DNA of 64,000 bases, taken from contig NZ_FOWC01000006.1 of assembly GCF_900115345.1 (NCBI RefSeq), forward strand, positions 186,001 to 250,000, written 5' to 3'. The translations under genes were made by a program, and so were the position numbers. The DNA is from Amycolatopsis rubida. Lineage in GTDB: Bacteria > Actinomycetota > Actinomycetes > Mycobacteriales > Pseudonocardiaceae. The notes under the pieces were generated by a model that was not told the DNA's origin, made no database searches, and saw only the letters and a program-made list of their open reading frames with translations. The first letter of the stretch is position 1; every line of letters starts with the position of its first letter. Shown one piece after another: positions 8,944 through 16,689 of the stretch.

Positions 8944-9264
8944 TCAGGTCGAACGCGGATTCGCCGGGCGAGGGAAGGAAAGCGTCGAGCGAGGCCGCTT
9001 CGGATGCGCGTCCGCGACACCGGCGACGGCCATTCCGCCGTACCTGTGGCCGACAAGGACGACGACGTCCGCGCGTCCGCAGCCGACGGCGGCGAGCGCG
9101 ACGTCGAGGCGCCGCATCCGGGTCGGGTGGTCCTCGCCGCACAGGTTCCCGTGCTCGTCCCGAGCGACTTGCCCGGCAAGGAAAACGAGGTCGCCGACGC
9201 GCACGACCGGGGTGAAGGCGCCGGGAACGCGGTGGAGTCCGGTGGGCTCCAGGTACGCGGTCAT
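8944..9264 (-). pseudogene. RidA/YjgF family protein, degenerate
   Basis: Starts at ATG 9264, overlapping the stop of the FAD monooxygenase by 4 bp. MTAYLEPTGLHRVPGAFTPVV and VRVGDLVFLAGQVARDEHGN match the start of RidA-type proteins, which hydrolyse reactive enamine/imine intermediates. VALAAVGCGRADVV keeps the central helix. After that the usual segment around KVTVYL is missing and only a reduced ADAHPKRPRSTLSFPR remains. Length is 106 residues against about 125-135 for the family. Internal deletions and frame slippage are likely; it could be a very divergent functional member, but the missing core strand argues against it. Coupling to the monooxygenase suggests it once handled that enzyme's product. 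Confidence 0.6.
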
Positions 9265-10697
9265 CCCCGCGCCGCCGCTCCGGCCCAGGCGGTGATCGCG
9301 GCTTCCCGGCGTGCCGCATCCGGAGGATCGGTTTCGCGGCGGACCCACGCGATGTGACCGTCCGGCCGGAGGAGAAGTTCGCTGAGGTCCCCGGGTTTGG
9401 CGCCGGCCACGGTGATCCGGTCTTTCCAGCCCTCGGCGACCTGCTCCGCGCCGTCTCCGAAATAGCCGAAGGTGCCGCTGTGCACCAGATTCGGGCCTTG
9501 CGGCCCGAGCATGCGGGTGCCGACGAGCGGGTCGCCGTCCGGCGCCGGATAGGACGTCGACAGTGCGGAAACCAGACCGGCCAGCCGGGCGTTGACCTCG
9601 GGGATTTCGAGCAGCGAATCCAGCAGCCCGCGCAGCGCGGCGACCGGGCGCCGGTAATCGGGGACCAGGGTGAGTTCCAGCAGCAGTGTCTGAGCCTGGG
9701 TGTTGCCGGCGACCAGGTGCCCCACCGGGAAACGCTCCGCGTGGTAGGTGCCGAGCAGGCCCGGCGGCGCCCAGCCGTTGAGCTCGGCGGCGAGTTTCCA
9801 GCCGAGGTTCATCGCGTCCTGCAAGCCGGTGTTGAGGCCCTGGCCCGCCGCCGGGAAGTGGATGTGCGCCGCGTCGCCCGCGAGGAAAACGCGGCCGGAC
9901 CGGTAATTCTCGGCCACTCGCGTGGCGTTGCCGAACCGCGAGAGCCAGCGCGGCTCAGCGATGCCGAAGGACGTGCCCGTCAGCTGCACCAGCGTTGCGC
10001 GGAACTCCTCGAAGGTCACGGGTTCCGTTGCCGGGACACGCATCCGCTCCGGGCTGGTGACCACGATGCGGGTCAGTCCTCCGGAAAGCGGGGCGATCAG
10101 CAGGGGAATGCGCCCGGCCGCGGCGATCGCCTCCTGGTCGACGACGGCGAAGTCGCCGAGCATCGAACTCATCGTGTCGTCCGAGCCCGGGAAACCGATG
10201 CCGGCGGACTCCCGGACCTTGCTCCGGCCGCCGTCGCAGCCCACGAGATACGCGGCGCGAAGCCGGAAGTCCCCGTCCGGCCCGACGCCCGCGACAGCGA
10301 CCCCGTCGTCGTCCTGAGCCAGCGACACGACTTCGTGTCCGTAGGAGATTTCGACGCCGAGTTCCCGTGCGCGCTCTTCGAGCAGTCGCTCGGTCCGCGT
10401 CTGCTCCAGGAACAGGGTGTAGCCGTGGCGAGTGTCCAGCGCGGAGAAGTCGAGTTTCCGCGACAGGCCGGCGAAATGCCAGCTCGGAACGGTGCGGCCC
10501 TGGGCGAGAAACCGCTCGGCGATGCCGCGCAGTTCGAGGATCTCGATGCTGCGCGGGTGCAGCGTGAGCGCGCGGGACTGCCCGTGCCGCGCCTTCTGCC
10601 GTTCCAGGATCCGGACCCGCACTCCGGCCAGCGCCAGTTCGGCGCCGAGCAGCAGCCCCGTCGGGCCCGCCCCGCTGATCACGACCTCGGTGTCCAC
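9261..10697 (-). CDS. FAD-dependent aromatic monooxygenase (PheA/TfdB, rifampicin monooxygenase-like)
   Basis: A class A flavoprotein hydroxylase. Visible: dinucleotide fold VVISGAGPTGLLLGAELALA, the DG motif VGCDGGRSKVRES, and GDAAHIHFPAAGQGLNTG followed by QDAMNLGWKLA, all in the right order. Chosen start is GTG at 10697 (478 residues), because GGAGG precedes it at good spacing; an in-frame ATG lies at 10730 but would place the GGAGG inside the gene. It would hydroxylate an aromatic or polyketide substrate using NAD(P)H. Divergently transcribed from a TetR regulator, which probably represses it, as in many xenobiotic or antibiotic-inactivating monooxygenase loci (inference). Confidence 0.9.
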   Translation of the reverse strand: MDTEVVISGAGPTGLLLGAELALAGVRVRILERQKARHGQSRALTLHPRSIEILELRGIAERFLAQGRTVPSWHFAGLSRKLDFSALDTRHGYTLFLEQTRTERLLEERARELGVEISYGHEVVSLAQDDDGVAVAGVGPDGDFRLRAAYLVGCDGGRSKVRESAGIGFPGSDDTMSSMLGDFAVVDQEAIAAAGRIPLLIAPLSGGLTRIVVTSPERMRVPATEPVTFEEFRATLVQLTGTSFGIAEPRWLSRFGNATRVAENYRSGRVFLAGDAAHIHFPAAGQGLNTGLQDAMNLGWKLAAELNGWAPPGLLGTYHAERFPVGHLVAGNTQAQTLLLELTLVPDYRRPVAALRGLLDSLLEIPEVNARLAGLVSALSTSYPAPDGDPLVGTRMLGPQGPNLVHSGTFGYFGDGAEQVAEGWKDRITVAGAKPGDLSELLLRPDGHIAWVRRETDPPDAARREAAITAWAGAAARG

Positions 10698-10744
10698 AAC
10701 CGCCTCCACTATTTTCCGAACAACGTTCATTTAAACCTTCCGCT

Positions 10745-10773
10745 AGTGTCCTGAGGAAGCGCGAAGCTGTCAA
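10745..10773 (-). promoter_or_regulatory. Probable promoter of the FAD monooxygenase
   Basis: On the minus strand TTGACA (10773-10768) is followed after 17 bp by GACACT (10750-10745). The -35 is perfect, the -10 weak. It places the start of transcription near 10738, upstream of both candidate start codons, and overlaps the regulator's promoter region. Confidence 0.5.
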
Positions 10774-10782
10774 ACACGCTGG

Positions 10783-10788
10783 TAGGCT
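10783..10788 (+). promoter_or_regulatory. -10 element of the TetR gene; leaderless transcript likely
   Basis: TAGGCT at 10783-10788 lies 9 bp before the ATG at 10798 and no ribosome binding site fits between them, so the mRNA probably starts at or next to the ATG. Confidence 0.45.
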
Positions 10789-10797
10789 CACCTCGAC

Positions 10798-11445
10798 ATG
10801 ACCGCGCACCAGCCCCGCACCCGAGGACGCCCGCCCGCTGCCGACCGGGCCCACGTCACCGCCGCCGCGCTCCGGCTGCTCGACGAAGAGGGCCTCGACG
10901 CGCTCACCATGCGGAAGCTGGCCAGCGCAGTCGGCGTCCAAGTGGGGACGCTTTACGGCTACTTCCCGACCAAAACGGCCTTGCTGACCGCCATGGCCGA
11001 GGAGATGCTGAGCGGCTGTCGCGCCGCGGCCGACGGAATCGCCGATCCGCGCGAACGGGTACTGGCCTTCGTGAGAGGTCTGCGCACCGCGCTGCTGTCC
11101 TATCGCGACGGTGCGCGGGTGTACGCGGGCACGCACGCCATCGGGCCGAACACCCTGGGCTTCGCCGAATCCCTCAACGGTGCCTTGCGCGAGACCGGGC
11201 TCGACGCCGCAGCGGCGATGAAAACCGCGCTGCTGGTCCTGCACTTCGCGACAGGCCACGTCCTGGAGGAACAGGCGGCGATCCAGGCAGGCCCGGACCT
11301 GCCTGTCGGCGTCGGCCGTCTGCGCGAGGCGATCGAGGACGGGGATTATCCGCATCTCGCGGAGGCTCAGGACCATCTGACCGGGGCGGACTTGACCGAA
11401 CTGTTCGAGCAGGGTCTGCGTCTGCTCACTGCGGATTTGCCTTGA
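10798..11445 (+). CDS. TetR family transcriptional regulator
   Basis: 215 residues. The N-terminal helix-turn-helix is clear: RAHVTAAALRLLDEEGLDALT, MRKLASAVGVQVGTLYGYFP then TKTALLTAMAEE. The C-terminal helical domain is of the TetR_C type with no readable ligand. It is divergent from the FAD monooxygenase and is its likely repressor. A 34-bp piece of its 3' part is duplicated just downstream. Its stop overlaps the TTG of the next open frame. Confidence 0.92.
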   Translation: MTAHQPRTRGRPPAADRAHVTAAALRLLDEEGLDALTMRKLASAVGVQVGTLYGYFPTKTALLTAMAEEMLSGCRAAADGIADPRERVLAFVRGLRTALLSYRDGARVYAGTHAIGPNTLGFAESLNGALRETGLDAAAAMKTALLVLHFATGHVLEEQAAIQAGPDLPVGVGRLREAIEDGDYPHLAEAQDHLTGADLTELFEQGLRLLTADLP

Positions 11446-11559
11446 CGGCTGGGTTTCCCTGCGCGGTCGACGGTTCCGGCGCGTTGTGTGTCCGGCTTGA
11501 GGAACGGGTGGCGGTCCAGTGCGGTCCGGACCTGCCTGTCGGCGTCGGCCGTCTGCGCG
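11293..11559 (+). repeat. 34-bp direct repeat from the TetR 3' end
   Basis: The 34 bases at 11293-11326, inside the TetR gene, recur exactly at 11526-11559, 233 bp downstream start to start. Both copies encode GPDLPVGVGRLR. Homology extends leftwards at lower identity (LEEQAAIQA against LEERVAVQC), so this is an old partial duplication in which the 34-bp core stayed identical. Confidence 0.85.
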
Positions 11560-11894
11560 CCCAAGACCGCGCCGGCACGGAGGCGTTCGTCCACTACGAC
11601 CTCGCCGCGACCCGGCTGGCGCCATTCGGCGCCTGGCTGTTCCATCGGGCCCGGATGCGGGAACCGCTGGGACGACACGACGGCGTCGCCTCCGCGCGGC
11701 GTGCCCACAGCGACACCGTGCTGCTGTCGGCCGCGCAAGCTGCGGGAATGGCGACGTTTTTCTTCGAAGCGACCAGGTACACCGACCCGCTCTGCGCGGC
11801 GATGCGTCCGGTCGTCGGCCTCGGCCCGCCGTTGACCGGCGAGGTCCTTCGCGCGCTAGGACGCCGGGCCCGTGGGCTGGCCCCAGCGAGATGA
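11442..11894 (+). CDS. Hypothetical protein with a duplicated TetR-tail segment
   Basis: 150 residues from a TTG that overlaps the TetR stop. Residues about 20-40 repeat the TetR tail (LEERVAVQCGPDLPVGVGRLR). The rest, including AAGMATFFFEATRYTDPLCAA, is not a family I recognise, although it reads like protein rather than noise. It may be a chimeric remnant: TetR duplication joined to the end of another gene. Its stop overlaps the next ATG (ATGA), which suggests real coupling existed. Low confidence that it is expressed as drawn. Confidence 0.35.
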   Translation: MTAGFPCAVDGSGALCVRLEERVAVQCGPDLPVGVGRLRAQDRAGTEAFVHYDLAATRLAPFGAWLFHRARMREPLGRHDGVASARRAHSDTVLLSAAQAAGMATFFFEATRYTDPLCAAMRPVVGLGPPLTGEVLRALGRRARGLAPAR

Positions 11895-12323
11895 CCGTGC
11901 TGGTTCCGCTAGCGCTGGGCACACTCGCGCTCCTCGACGCCGCCCTAGCCGGTTTCCAGGCCGCGACCGGCCGCAACGCCCGGATCCGCAAGAGTCCCTG
12001 CTACCTGAGGGCCTCCCGCCGGGGCCTGGTGAGCGGCGCCGCGGACCTCGGCTTTCCGGCGTTGCTGAGCGCGCCGGCTTTGGCGTCCTCGGCGGATCCC
12101 GGCGCCCGCTACGCCGAACTGGCCGTCGCGGGCGCCAGGTGCTGACCCCGTTCGCGGTGGTCGTGGTGGTTTCGCTGCCGCCGATGCGGGGGGAGCACGT
12201 TCGTGATCCTGATCGGGCTCGGACCGTTCACGCTGGCGAGGCCGGCGGTCGTGAGCCGCCGCGGTCATCGTGCTGGCTGTGGAGCCGATGGTCCATCGCC
12301 GCTGGTACCGGGATCCGGGGTAA
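11891..12323 (+). pseudogene. Small membrane protein gene broken by frameshifts
   Basis: ATG at 11891 overlaps the previous stop. The first frame gives MTVLVPLALGTLALLDAALA, AATGRNARIRKSPCYLRASR and LVSGAADLGFPALLSAPALA, then stops at 12145. Protein-like sequence goes on in other frames: TPFAVVVVVSL, then FVILIGLGPFTLARPAVV (about 12200-12250), then AVIVLAVEPMVHRRWYRDPG ending in TAA at 12321-12323. Joined, it would be a roughly 140-residue protein with three or four membrane helices. At least two indels separate the parts. No family name can be given. Confidence 0.45.
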
Positions 12324-12591
12324 CGCCTGACGTCCAGCACGTCGGTGGAAGGGCGAAGCCACCGTGAATCGATTTCGGCGATGTCGCCTTGACCTGTCCC
12401 ACGACCCGGTGAACACGGCTGGCGTGATCGAGTTTTCCGGCGAATAGTTCAGCGACAGCGGGAAATGCGCCGCTCCGGAGAGCGAAGGCCTTGCGGCCCG
12501 GGAGGAAGTGCCCTCCGGCGGTGGGCCTCTTGCGCTCCGCGAGGCGGAATCGGGATCCTGGGCCCACCGGGCGCCGGGGAGGAGCCGGGCG

Positions 12592-13017
12592 ATGGACGAG
12601 GCGGAGCTGACGCATCGCGAATGCGTCCGGCTGCTCCGGTCACCCGAACGGGGCCGTCACGGGATTGTCGCGATCGACGGGCTGCAGCCGGTCGATCGCG
12701 TCTGCCTTCTTCTCGACACGGGCGACGTGCTGATCCCGACCGGGCCGGACAGCGGGCTGGTGCGCGTGGCCGCCTTGCGCCCGGTTTCGCTGGAGTTCAC
12801 CGATCGGGGCAAAGACGGGCAGCTGCGGTGGACCGTCCGCGGAATCGGCCTCGCCCGGCCGATGACCGGGCTCGACGTTCCGCATCCGGTGCCGCGCAGC
12901 ACGGTGCTCGCCGCGGCGCCCGACGCGTTCCGCAACGGGGTCCGGGTCGTCGTGGCCCGCTACCGCGGCAACCGGTCCGGGGACGGGTTCGCGATCCCCG
13001 CGCCGCGCGTCGGCTGA
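12592..13017 (+). CDS. Pyridoxamine 5'-phosphate oxidase-like flavin-binding protein
   Basis: 141 residues. The pattern ECVRLLRSPERGRHGIVA then VDRVCLLLDTGDVLIPTGP matches the split-barrel (PNPOx-like, FMN or F420-binding) small proteins common in actinobacteria, which begin with a short helix followed by a Gly-Arg and a strand. Start at ATG 12592 is chosen over the open frame upstream because GGGGAGGAG lies 8 bases before it. It stands alone; function could be a small reductase or a flavin/heme sensor. Confidence 0.6.
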   Translation: MDEAELTHRECVRLLRSPERGRHGIVAIDGLQPVDRVCLLLDTGDVLIPTGPDSGLVRVAALRPVSLEFTDRGKDGQLRWTVRGIGLARPMTGLDVPHPVPRSTVLAAAPDAFRNGVRVVVARYRGNRSGDGFAIPAPRVG

Positions 13018-13251
13018 GAAGGGCGCGCGGCCCGCTGTCGCTGGTAACCGTTTGGCGACGCCGCCGCGGAACCCCGTCCGGCTGGCCGTGACCGGATAGG
13101 ATGCGTTTGCCTGAAATCAGTTGTTCATGCGTTTCGCTCGATGCGAGCGACGTGCGGCTGGGTGATCAGGAGGGGGACTGCGAGGCGAAGCCGGGGCCGT
13201 GCACCGGCGGCCGGGTCGCCGAGCGGAGGCGTCATTCAGCCGGAAGGAACC

Positions 13252-13764
13252 ATGAGTACCGCTGTCAGCACCGCGAGAACCAATGTCAAGACCTTGACGT
13301 TCGTCACGATCTGGATCCTCGTTGCCGGGGCCGTGCTGCTGAGCACGGGATTCGTCATGCTCATCGCCGCGCCGCCCAGCAGCGGCGCCAATATCGGCGC
13401 CGGAGGAGCCCTCCTCTTCGGCCTGGCTGCGACCGCGGCGGGTCTGCTGCTCGGCGTGGCGACAGCGGTGGCCGCGCTGCGGGTCCGGAGGCGCGAGGGG
13501 CGCCCCGACGCTCGTCTGCCGACCTGGGAGAAGCGTCTCCGGCGCTTGACTGCGGCCGCGGCCGGCCTGGTCACGGTCGGGGCGCTCGTGCTGAGCTGGG
13601 CAGCTCTCGTCTTCGCCGGCGGACGCGACCGCAGCACCGATCCTCACCCGATTTTCGTGACCGGCCTGTGCATTGCCGGTTGCGGTTTGCTCGCCGGGAC
13701 CCCGCACGCGTTGTACTGGCTGTCGTGCCGGCGGACCCGCTTCCCCTTCTCGCGTCGCGCATAG
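13252..13764 (+). CDS. Four-helix membrane protein, function unknown
   Basis: 170 residues with four clear hydrophobic segments: about 20-42 (IWILVAGAVLLSTGFVMLIA), 52-75 (LFGLAATAAGLLLGVATAVA), 100-120 (GLVTVGALVLSWAALVF) and 135-157 (FVTGLCIAGCGLLAG). A basic loop RVRRREGRPDAR lies between helices 2 and 3. Start ATG has GGAAGGAAC at good distance. No family recognised. It ends 3 bp from the convergent SnoaL-like gene. Confidence 0.7.
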   Translation: MSTAVSTARTNVKTLTFVTIWILVAGAVLLSTGFVMLIAAPPSSGANIGAGGALLFGLAATAAGLLLGVATAVAALRVRRREGRPDARLPTWEKRLRRLTAAAAGLVTVGALVLSWAALVFAGGRDRSTDPHPIFVTGLCIAGCGLLAGTPHALYWLSCRRTRFPFSRRA

Positions 13765-13767
13765 GGC

Positions 13768-14178
13768 TCACGCGGGCCGCATCGTCCGCATGGTGCGCTC
13801 GATCTCCCAAAAGGCGCGCACCGCTAGGATCTTCCCCGCCTCGTCGACCCGGTAGACGAACACCCCTTCGGCCTCCAGCACCTGCCCGCCGTTCTCGCTG
13901 CGGACGTGGCCGGTGAAGGCGACCTCGTCCCCGCAGGCGAACGAGTCGTCGAAGAGGAACTCGATCGAGTCGTTGGGCGCGATCGCCCGGTCCCAGAACG
14001 CCGAAATGGCGTCGCGGCCGCGATGTCCGTTGCCTTCCGGGTCGAAATGCGAAGGGCCGACCGGATCCTCCACGAGGGCGTCCGCGGCGAACAGCGCCAG
14101 CCAGGCTTGCTTGTCCCGCCTCCGCACGGCGGCGTGCAAGGCCTGGCTGGCGGTGCGCGCGGGATGGTCGGTGGTCAT
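13768..14178 (-). CDS. SnoaL-like / NTF2-fold protein
   Basis: 136 residues, the usual size for the SnoaL-like polyketide cyclase / ketosteroid isomerase-related fold. AWLALFAADALVEDPVGPSHF with GHRGRDAISAFWDRAI and a later SFACGDEVAFTGHVR give the typical cone-shaped barrel pattern: a charged D-P dipeptide, then F-W before the strand. Many members are small isomerases or ligand binders. The start has AGGAGGTTCG upstream on the minus strand. It is divergent from the AraC regulator (38 bp apart). Confidence 0.8.
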   Translation of the reverse strand: MTTDHPARTASQALHAAVRRRDKQAWLALFAADALVEDPVGPSHFDPEGNGHRGRDAISAFWDRAIAPNDSIEFLFDDSFACGDEVAFTGHVRSENGGQVLEAEGVFVYRVDEAGKILAVRAFWEIERTMRTMRPA

Positions 14179-14203
14179 CGAACCTCCTGGTGTCGATCGT
14201 CGC

Positions 14204-14209
14204 TAGCCT
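14204..14209 (+). promoter_or_regulatory. -10 element of the AraC-type gene
   Basis: TAGCCT lies 7 bp before the ATG at 14217 with no ribosome binding site in between, again a leaderless arrangement. This is the reason for preferring 14217 over the GTG at 14190. Confidence 0.4.
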
Positions 14210-14216
14210 GGGAACC

Positions 14217-15107
14217 ATGGTGTTCGACTCCACGCGGCTGGATCTCCAGCCCTACGCCGGGTTCGCCATGGAGCGCTACGTCCGGCGCACGTATTGCAGC
14301 TGGGCGGACGCCGGCTGGGAGTCCCTGCTCGTGCAGCGGTTCGAGCACGTCCCCGTCGCCGAGGAAATGGCGTTGCCCGCCGCGGCGGATCTGCATTTGG
14401 TGTTGCCGGTCGGGAGAACCGCGGCGATGGAGACGCGCCGGGGCGGCCGATGGGGGCGCACTCCGTGGAGGCCCGGGCGCGTCGAGCTGATGCTTCCGGA
14501 TCAGCCCGCTGTACGGCGTTACCGGGCAACGGGCGTGTTGGACAGCGTGCAGGTCCACATTCCGCGGGACACCGTCGACGCGACGGCCGCGCAGCTGGGC
14601 GGCGCCGCGGTGGACTTCGACGCGATGGCCGCGTCGTTGACGGCGGGGGATCCGCTGGTCGAGGAGATCATCCGGGCCGTCGGCGGCGCGGGCGGGGACG
14701 GCGATCTGTATGCCGAGTCCGCGGCGGCGTTCCTGACGATGCAGCTGCTCACCCGGCACACGCAACGATCCGCTGAGGCGGTGCCGAGGCGGGAGAACGC
14801 GAGGGTCCGGACGGTCGTCGCGGCGATGCGCGAGCGGCTCGCCGAGCCGGTCGCCCTGGCCGACCTCGCCGGGGAGGTTCACCTGAGCGTCTACCACCTG
14901 GTCCGGGTGTTCAAGGAAGCGACCGGGGAGACGCCGTACCGGTATCTGACCCGGTTGCGGATCGACGAGGCGAAACGGCTGCTGCGCGGCACCGAGCTGA
15001 CCATCGCCCAGATCGCGGTGCGCTGCGGGTTCGCCACTCCGGCCGCGCTGTCGACGGCCTTCCTGCGGCACACCGGGACGCGGCCTTCGGCGTACCGCGA
15101 TTCCTGA
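14217..15107 (+). CDS. AraC family transcriptional regulator
   Basis: About 296 residues. The C-terminal third holds two helix-turn-helix motifs: EPVALADLAGEVHLSVYHLVR with VFKEATGETPYRYLTRLRID, then LTIAQIAVRCGFATPAALST and FLRHTGTRPSAYR. The N-terminal 190 residues would be the ligand-sensing half, not recognisable by motif. Its neighbours, a SnoaL-like protein and a convergent epoxide hydrolase, are candidate targets. The hydrolase promoter carries two identical 9-mers 21 bp apart, the spacing AraC monomers use to bind adjacent turns. Confidence 0.92.
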   Translation: MVFDSTRLDLQPYAGFAMERYVRRTYCSWADAGWESLLVQRFEHVPVAEEMALPAAADLHLVLPVGRTAAMETRRGGRWGRTPWRPGRVELMLPDQPAVRRYRATGVLDSVQVHIPRDTVDATAAQLGGAAVDFDAMAASLTAGDPLVEEIIRAVGGAGGDGDLYAESAAAFLTMQLLTRHTQRSAEAVPRRENARVRTVVAAMRERLAEPVALADLAGEVHLSVYHLVRVFKEATGETPYRYLTRLRIDEAKRLLRGTELTIAQIAVRCGFATPAALSTAFLRHTGTRPSAYRDS

Positions 15108-15118
15108 CGGCCCCGGCA

Positions 15119-16303
15119 TCAGGGCTTGCGCTGCTGCCGGAACGCTTCCCGGATCTCGGACACCAGCAGGTCGGGCTGCTCCAGCCCGGGGAAGTGGCCG
15201 CCGCGGTCGAGTTCGTGCCAGGAGCGCAGGTCGAGGTAGCGGCGTTCGGCCCAGCGGCGGACGGCCGGCCAGGGGTCGGCCGGGAAGATCGAGCAGGCGG
15301 TCGGCACGGTCACCGGCTGCGCGTTCTCCGCTTCCGCGCCGCGGGCCACCCAGCGCATCGCCTCCCAGTACCAGCGCGAAGAGGACGCGCCGGTGCCGGT
15401 CAGCCAGTACAGGGCGATGGTGTCGATCTGCTGCGAAATGCTTACCCCGCCGCCGGATTCGGGCCGGGTATCGGAGTAGGCGGCGAATTTCTCGCCCAGC
15501 CACGCGGCCAGCCCGGCGGGCGAGTCGAGCAGCGAATAGCCCAGGGTCTGCGGCCGGGTGCTCATTTGCATCCCGAAGCCGTAGCCGTCGGCGAGGTGCA
15601 GGTTTCGCCGGTCCAGGACGCGTTGTTCGGCGGGGCTGGGCGCGAGCAGGTCGTCGGGCACGGGCGAGGCGATCGGCATCGTCAGGTGCAGGCCCGCGAC
15701 GCGCTCGGGCACGAGGCGCGCGAGTTCGGTGCTCACGAACGCGCCCCAATCCCCGCCGTGCGCGCCGAATCGCGGATAGCCGAGCACGGTCATCAACTGC
15801 GCCCACGCCCGTGCGGTACGGCCGGGATGCCATCCCCGCTCCCGCGGCCGGTCGCTGAACCCGAATCCCGGCAGCGCGGGAATCACCAGGTGGAAGGCGT
15901 CGCGCGCGGAACCGCCGTGCGCGACCGGATCGCTCAGCGGGCCGATGACGTCCTCGAACTCGAGAACCGAACCGGGCCAGCCGTGCGTCAGCACCAGCGG
16001 GAGCGCGTGCGGCTCGGGGGAACGCACGTGCCAGAAGGCGATCCCCAAGCCGTCGAGAACGATCCGGTAGTGGGGGACGGCGTTCCACCGCTCCTGCCGC
16101 GCGGGCCAGTCGTGCTCGCGCCAAGCCGTCAGCAGGGTCGACAGCCGCGCCAGCTGGATTCCCTGGGACGCGTCCGGCACGGTCTCGTGCTCGGGCAGCC
16201 GGACCTGGTCCAGCCTGGCCCGCAGATCGGCGAGGTCCGCGTCGTCGACGCGAACGGCGAAGCGTTCGGGGACGGGCGTCTCGCCCGCAGAAAAGTCAGC
16301 CAC
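15119..16303 (-). CDS. Epoxide hydrolase (alpha/beta fold, with N-terminal EHN domain)
   Basis: 394 residues. An N-terminal epoxide-hydrolase domain (FAVRVDDADLADLRARLDQV, WREHDWPARQERWN) precedes the alpha/beta core: oxyanion HGWPGSVLEF, nucleophile Asp in GAHGGDWGAF, the two lid Tyr region, and terminal His in LDRGGHFPGLEQPD. It converts epoxides to vicinal diols through a covalent ester. GTG at 16303 is chosen: a -10 (TACGGT) ends 7 bp upstream, so the mRNA is probably leaderless and any longer start would precede transcription. It converges with the AraC gene (11 bp). Confidence 0.92.
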   Translation of the reverse strand: MADFSAGETPVPERFAVRVDDADLADLRARLDQVRLPEHETVPDASQGIQLARLSTLLTAWREHDWPARQERWNAVPHYRIVLDGLGIAFWHVRSPEPHALPLVLTHGWPGSVLEFEDVIGPLSDPVAHGGSARDAFHLVIPALPGFGFSDRPRERGWHPGRTARAWAQLMTVLGYPRFGAHGGDWGAFVSTELARLVPERVAGLHLTMPIASPVPDDLLAPSPAEQRVLDRRNLHLADGYGFGMQMSTRPQTLGYSLLDSPAGLAAWLGEKFAAYSDTRPESGGGVSISQQIDTIALYWLTGTGASSSRWYWEAMRWVARGAEAENAQPVTVPTACSIFPADPWPAVRRWAERRYLDLRSWHELDRGGHFPGLEQPDLLVSEIREAFRQQRKP

Positions 16304-16310
16304 GCACCGA

Positions 16311-16339
16311 ACCGTAGGACCGGGCGGGGCCTGCCTCAA
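16311..16339 (-). promoter_or_regulatory. Promoter of the epoxide hydrolase gene
   Basis: Minus strand: TTGAGG (16339-16334), 17-bp spacer, TACGGT (16316-16311); the GTG start follows 7 bp later. Confidence 0.55.
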
Positions 16340-16347
16340 CGTTCGAG

Positions 16348-16377
16348 ATTGCTGTGTGCGAGTCAGTAATTGCTGTG
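16348..16377 (-). promoter_or_regulatory. Phased direct repeat upstream of the epoxide hydrolase promoter
   Basis: ATTGCTGTG occurs at 16348-16356 and again at 16369-16377, exactly 21 bp apart, just upstream of the -35. Two helical turns between identical half-sites is the classical arrangement for an AraC-family activator, and such a regulator is encoded next to the hydrolase. Confidence 0.45.
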
Positions 16378-16462
16378 CGGCAGCTGCACGTGTCGGCGGC
16401 CCACCCGGTGCGCAAGTATCTTTTCGCTTTTTTCCCTTTAACCGGGGTGCCAGAAGGTGTAA

Positions 16463-16482
16463 CGAGCTGCTTTTCCAGCTCG
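16463..16482. terminator. Small hairpin in a lower-GC intergenic stretch
   Basis: CGAGCTG (16463-16469), loop CTTTTC, CAGCTCG (16476-16482). It lies downstream of the decayed MBL gene (minus strand) in about 350 bp (16340-16690) of less GC-rich DNA that holds no gene I can support. Could be the old terminator of that gene. Confidence 0.35.
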
Positions 16483-16689
16483 ACTAAGCACTGCTCAGCC
16501 GAACGTTCTCCTGATGGCTCGGCCCGGTCGCGCTCGTGGCCCCCCGGGACAATTTCATTCTGCTGGACGGCGGTTACCGGATCACCCAAGGGCAGGTGCC
16601 CGGGAGCGGACGCTTTTGACGCGCTATTGACCTTCGCGGCTAAGCAAATCGGAAAGGTTTCCGCGACCGGCGGAAGAGACGTCGTAACG

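Noticed and set aside
8724..10700. TGTCCACA words as DnaA boxes of an origin.
   Set aside because: Copies are scattered over the whole window, mostly inside genes, without a dense cluster, AT-rich unwinding element or dnaA/dnaN genes.
10781..10799. GGTAGGCTCACCT before the TetR gene looked like an iron box.
   Set aside because: Only about 11 of 19 positions match, the inverted repeat is poor, and TAGGCT is better explained as the -10 element. The locus has no link to iron.
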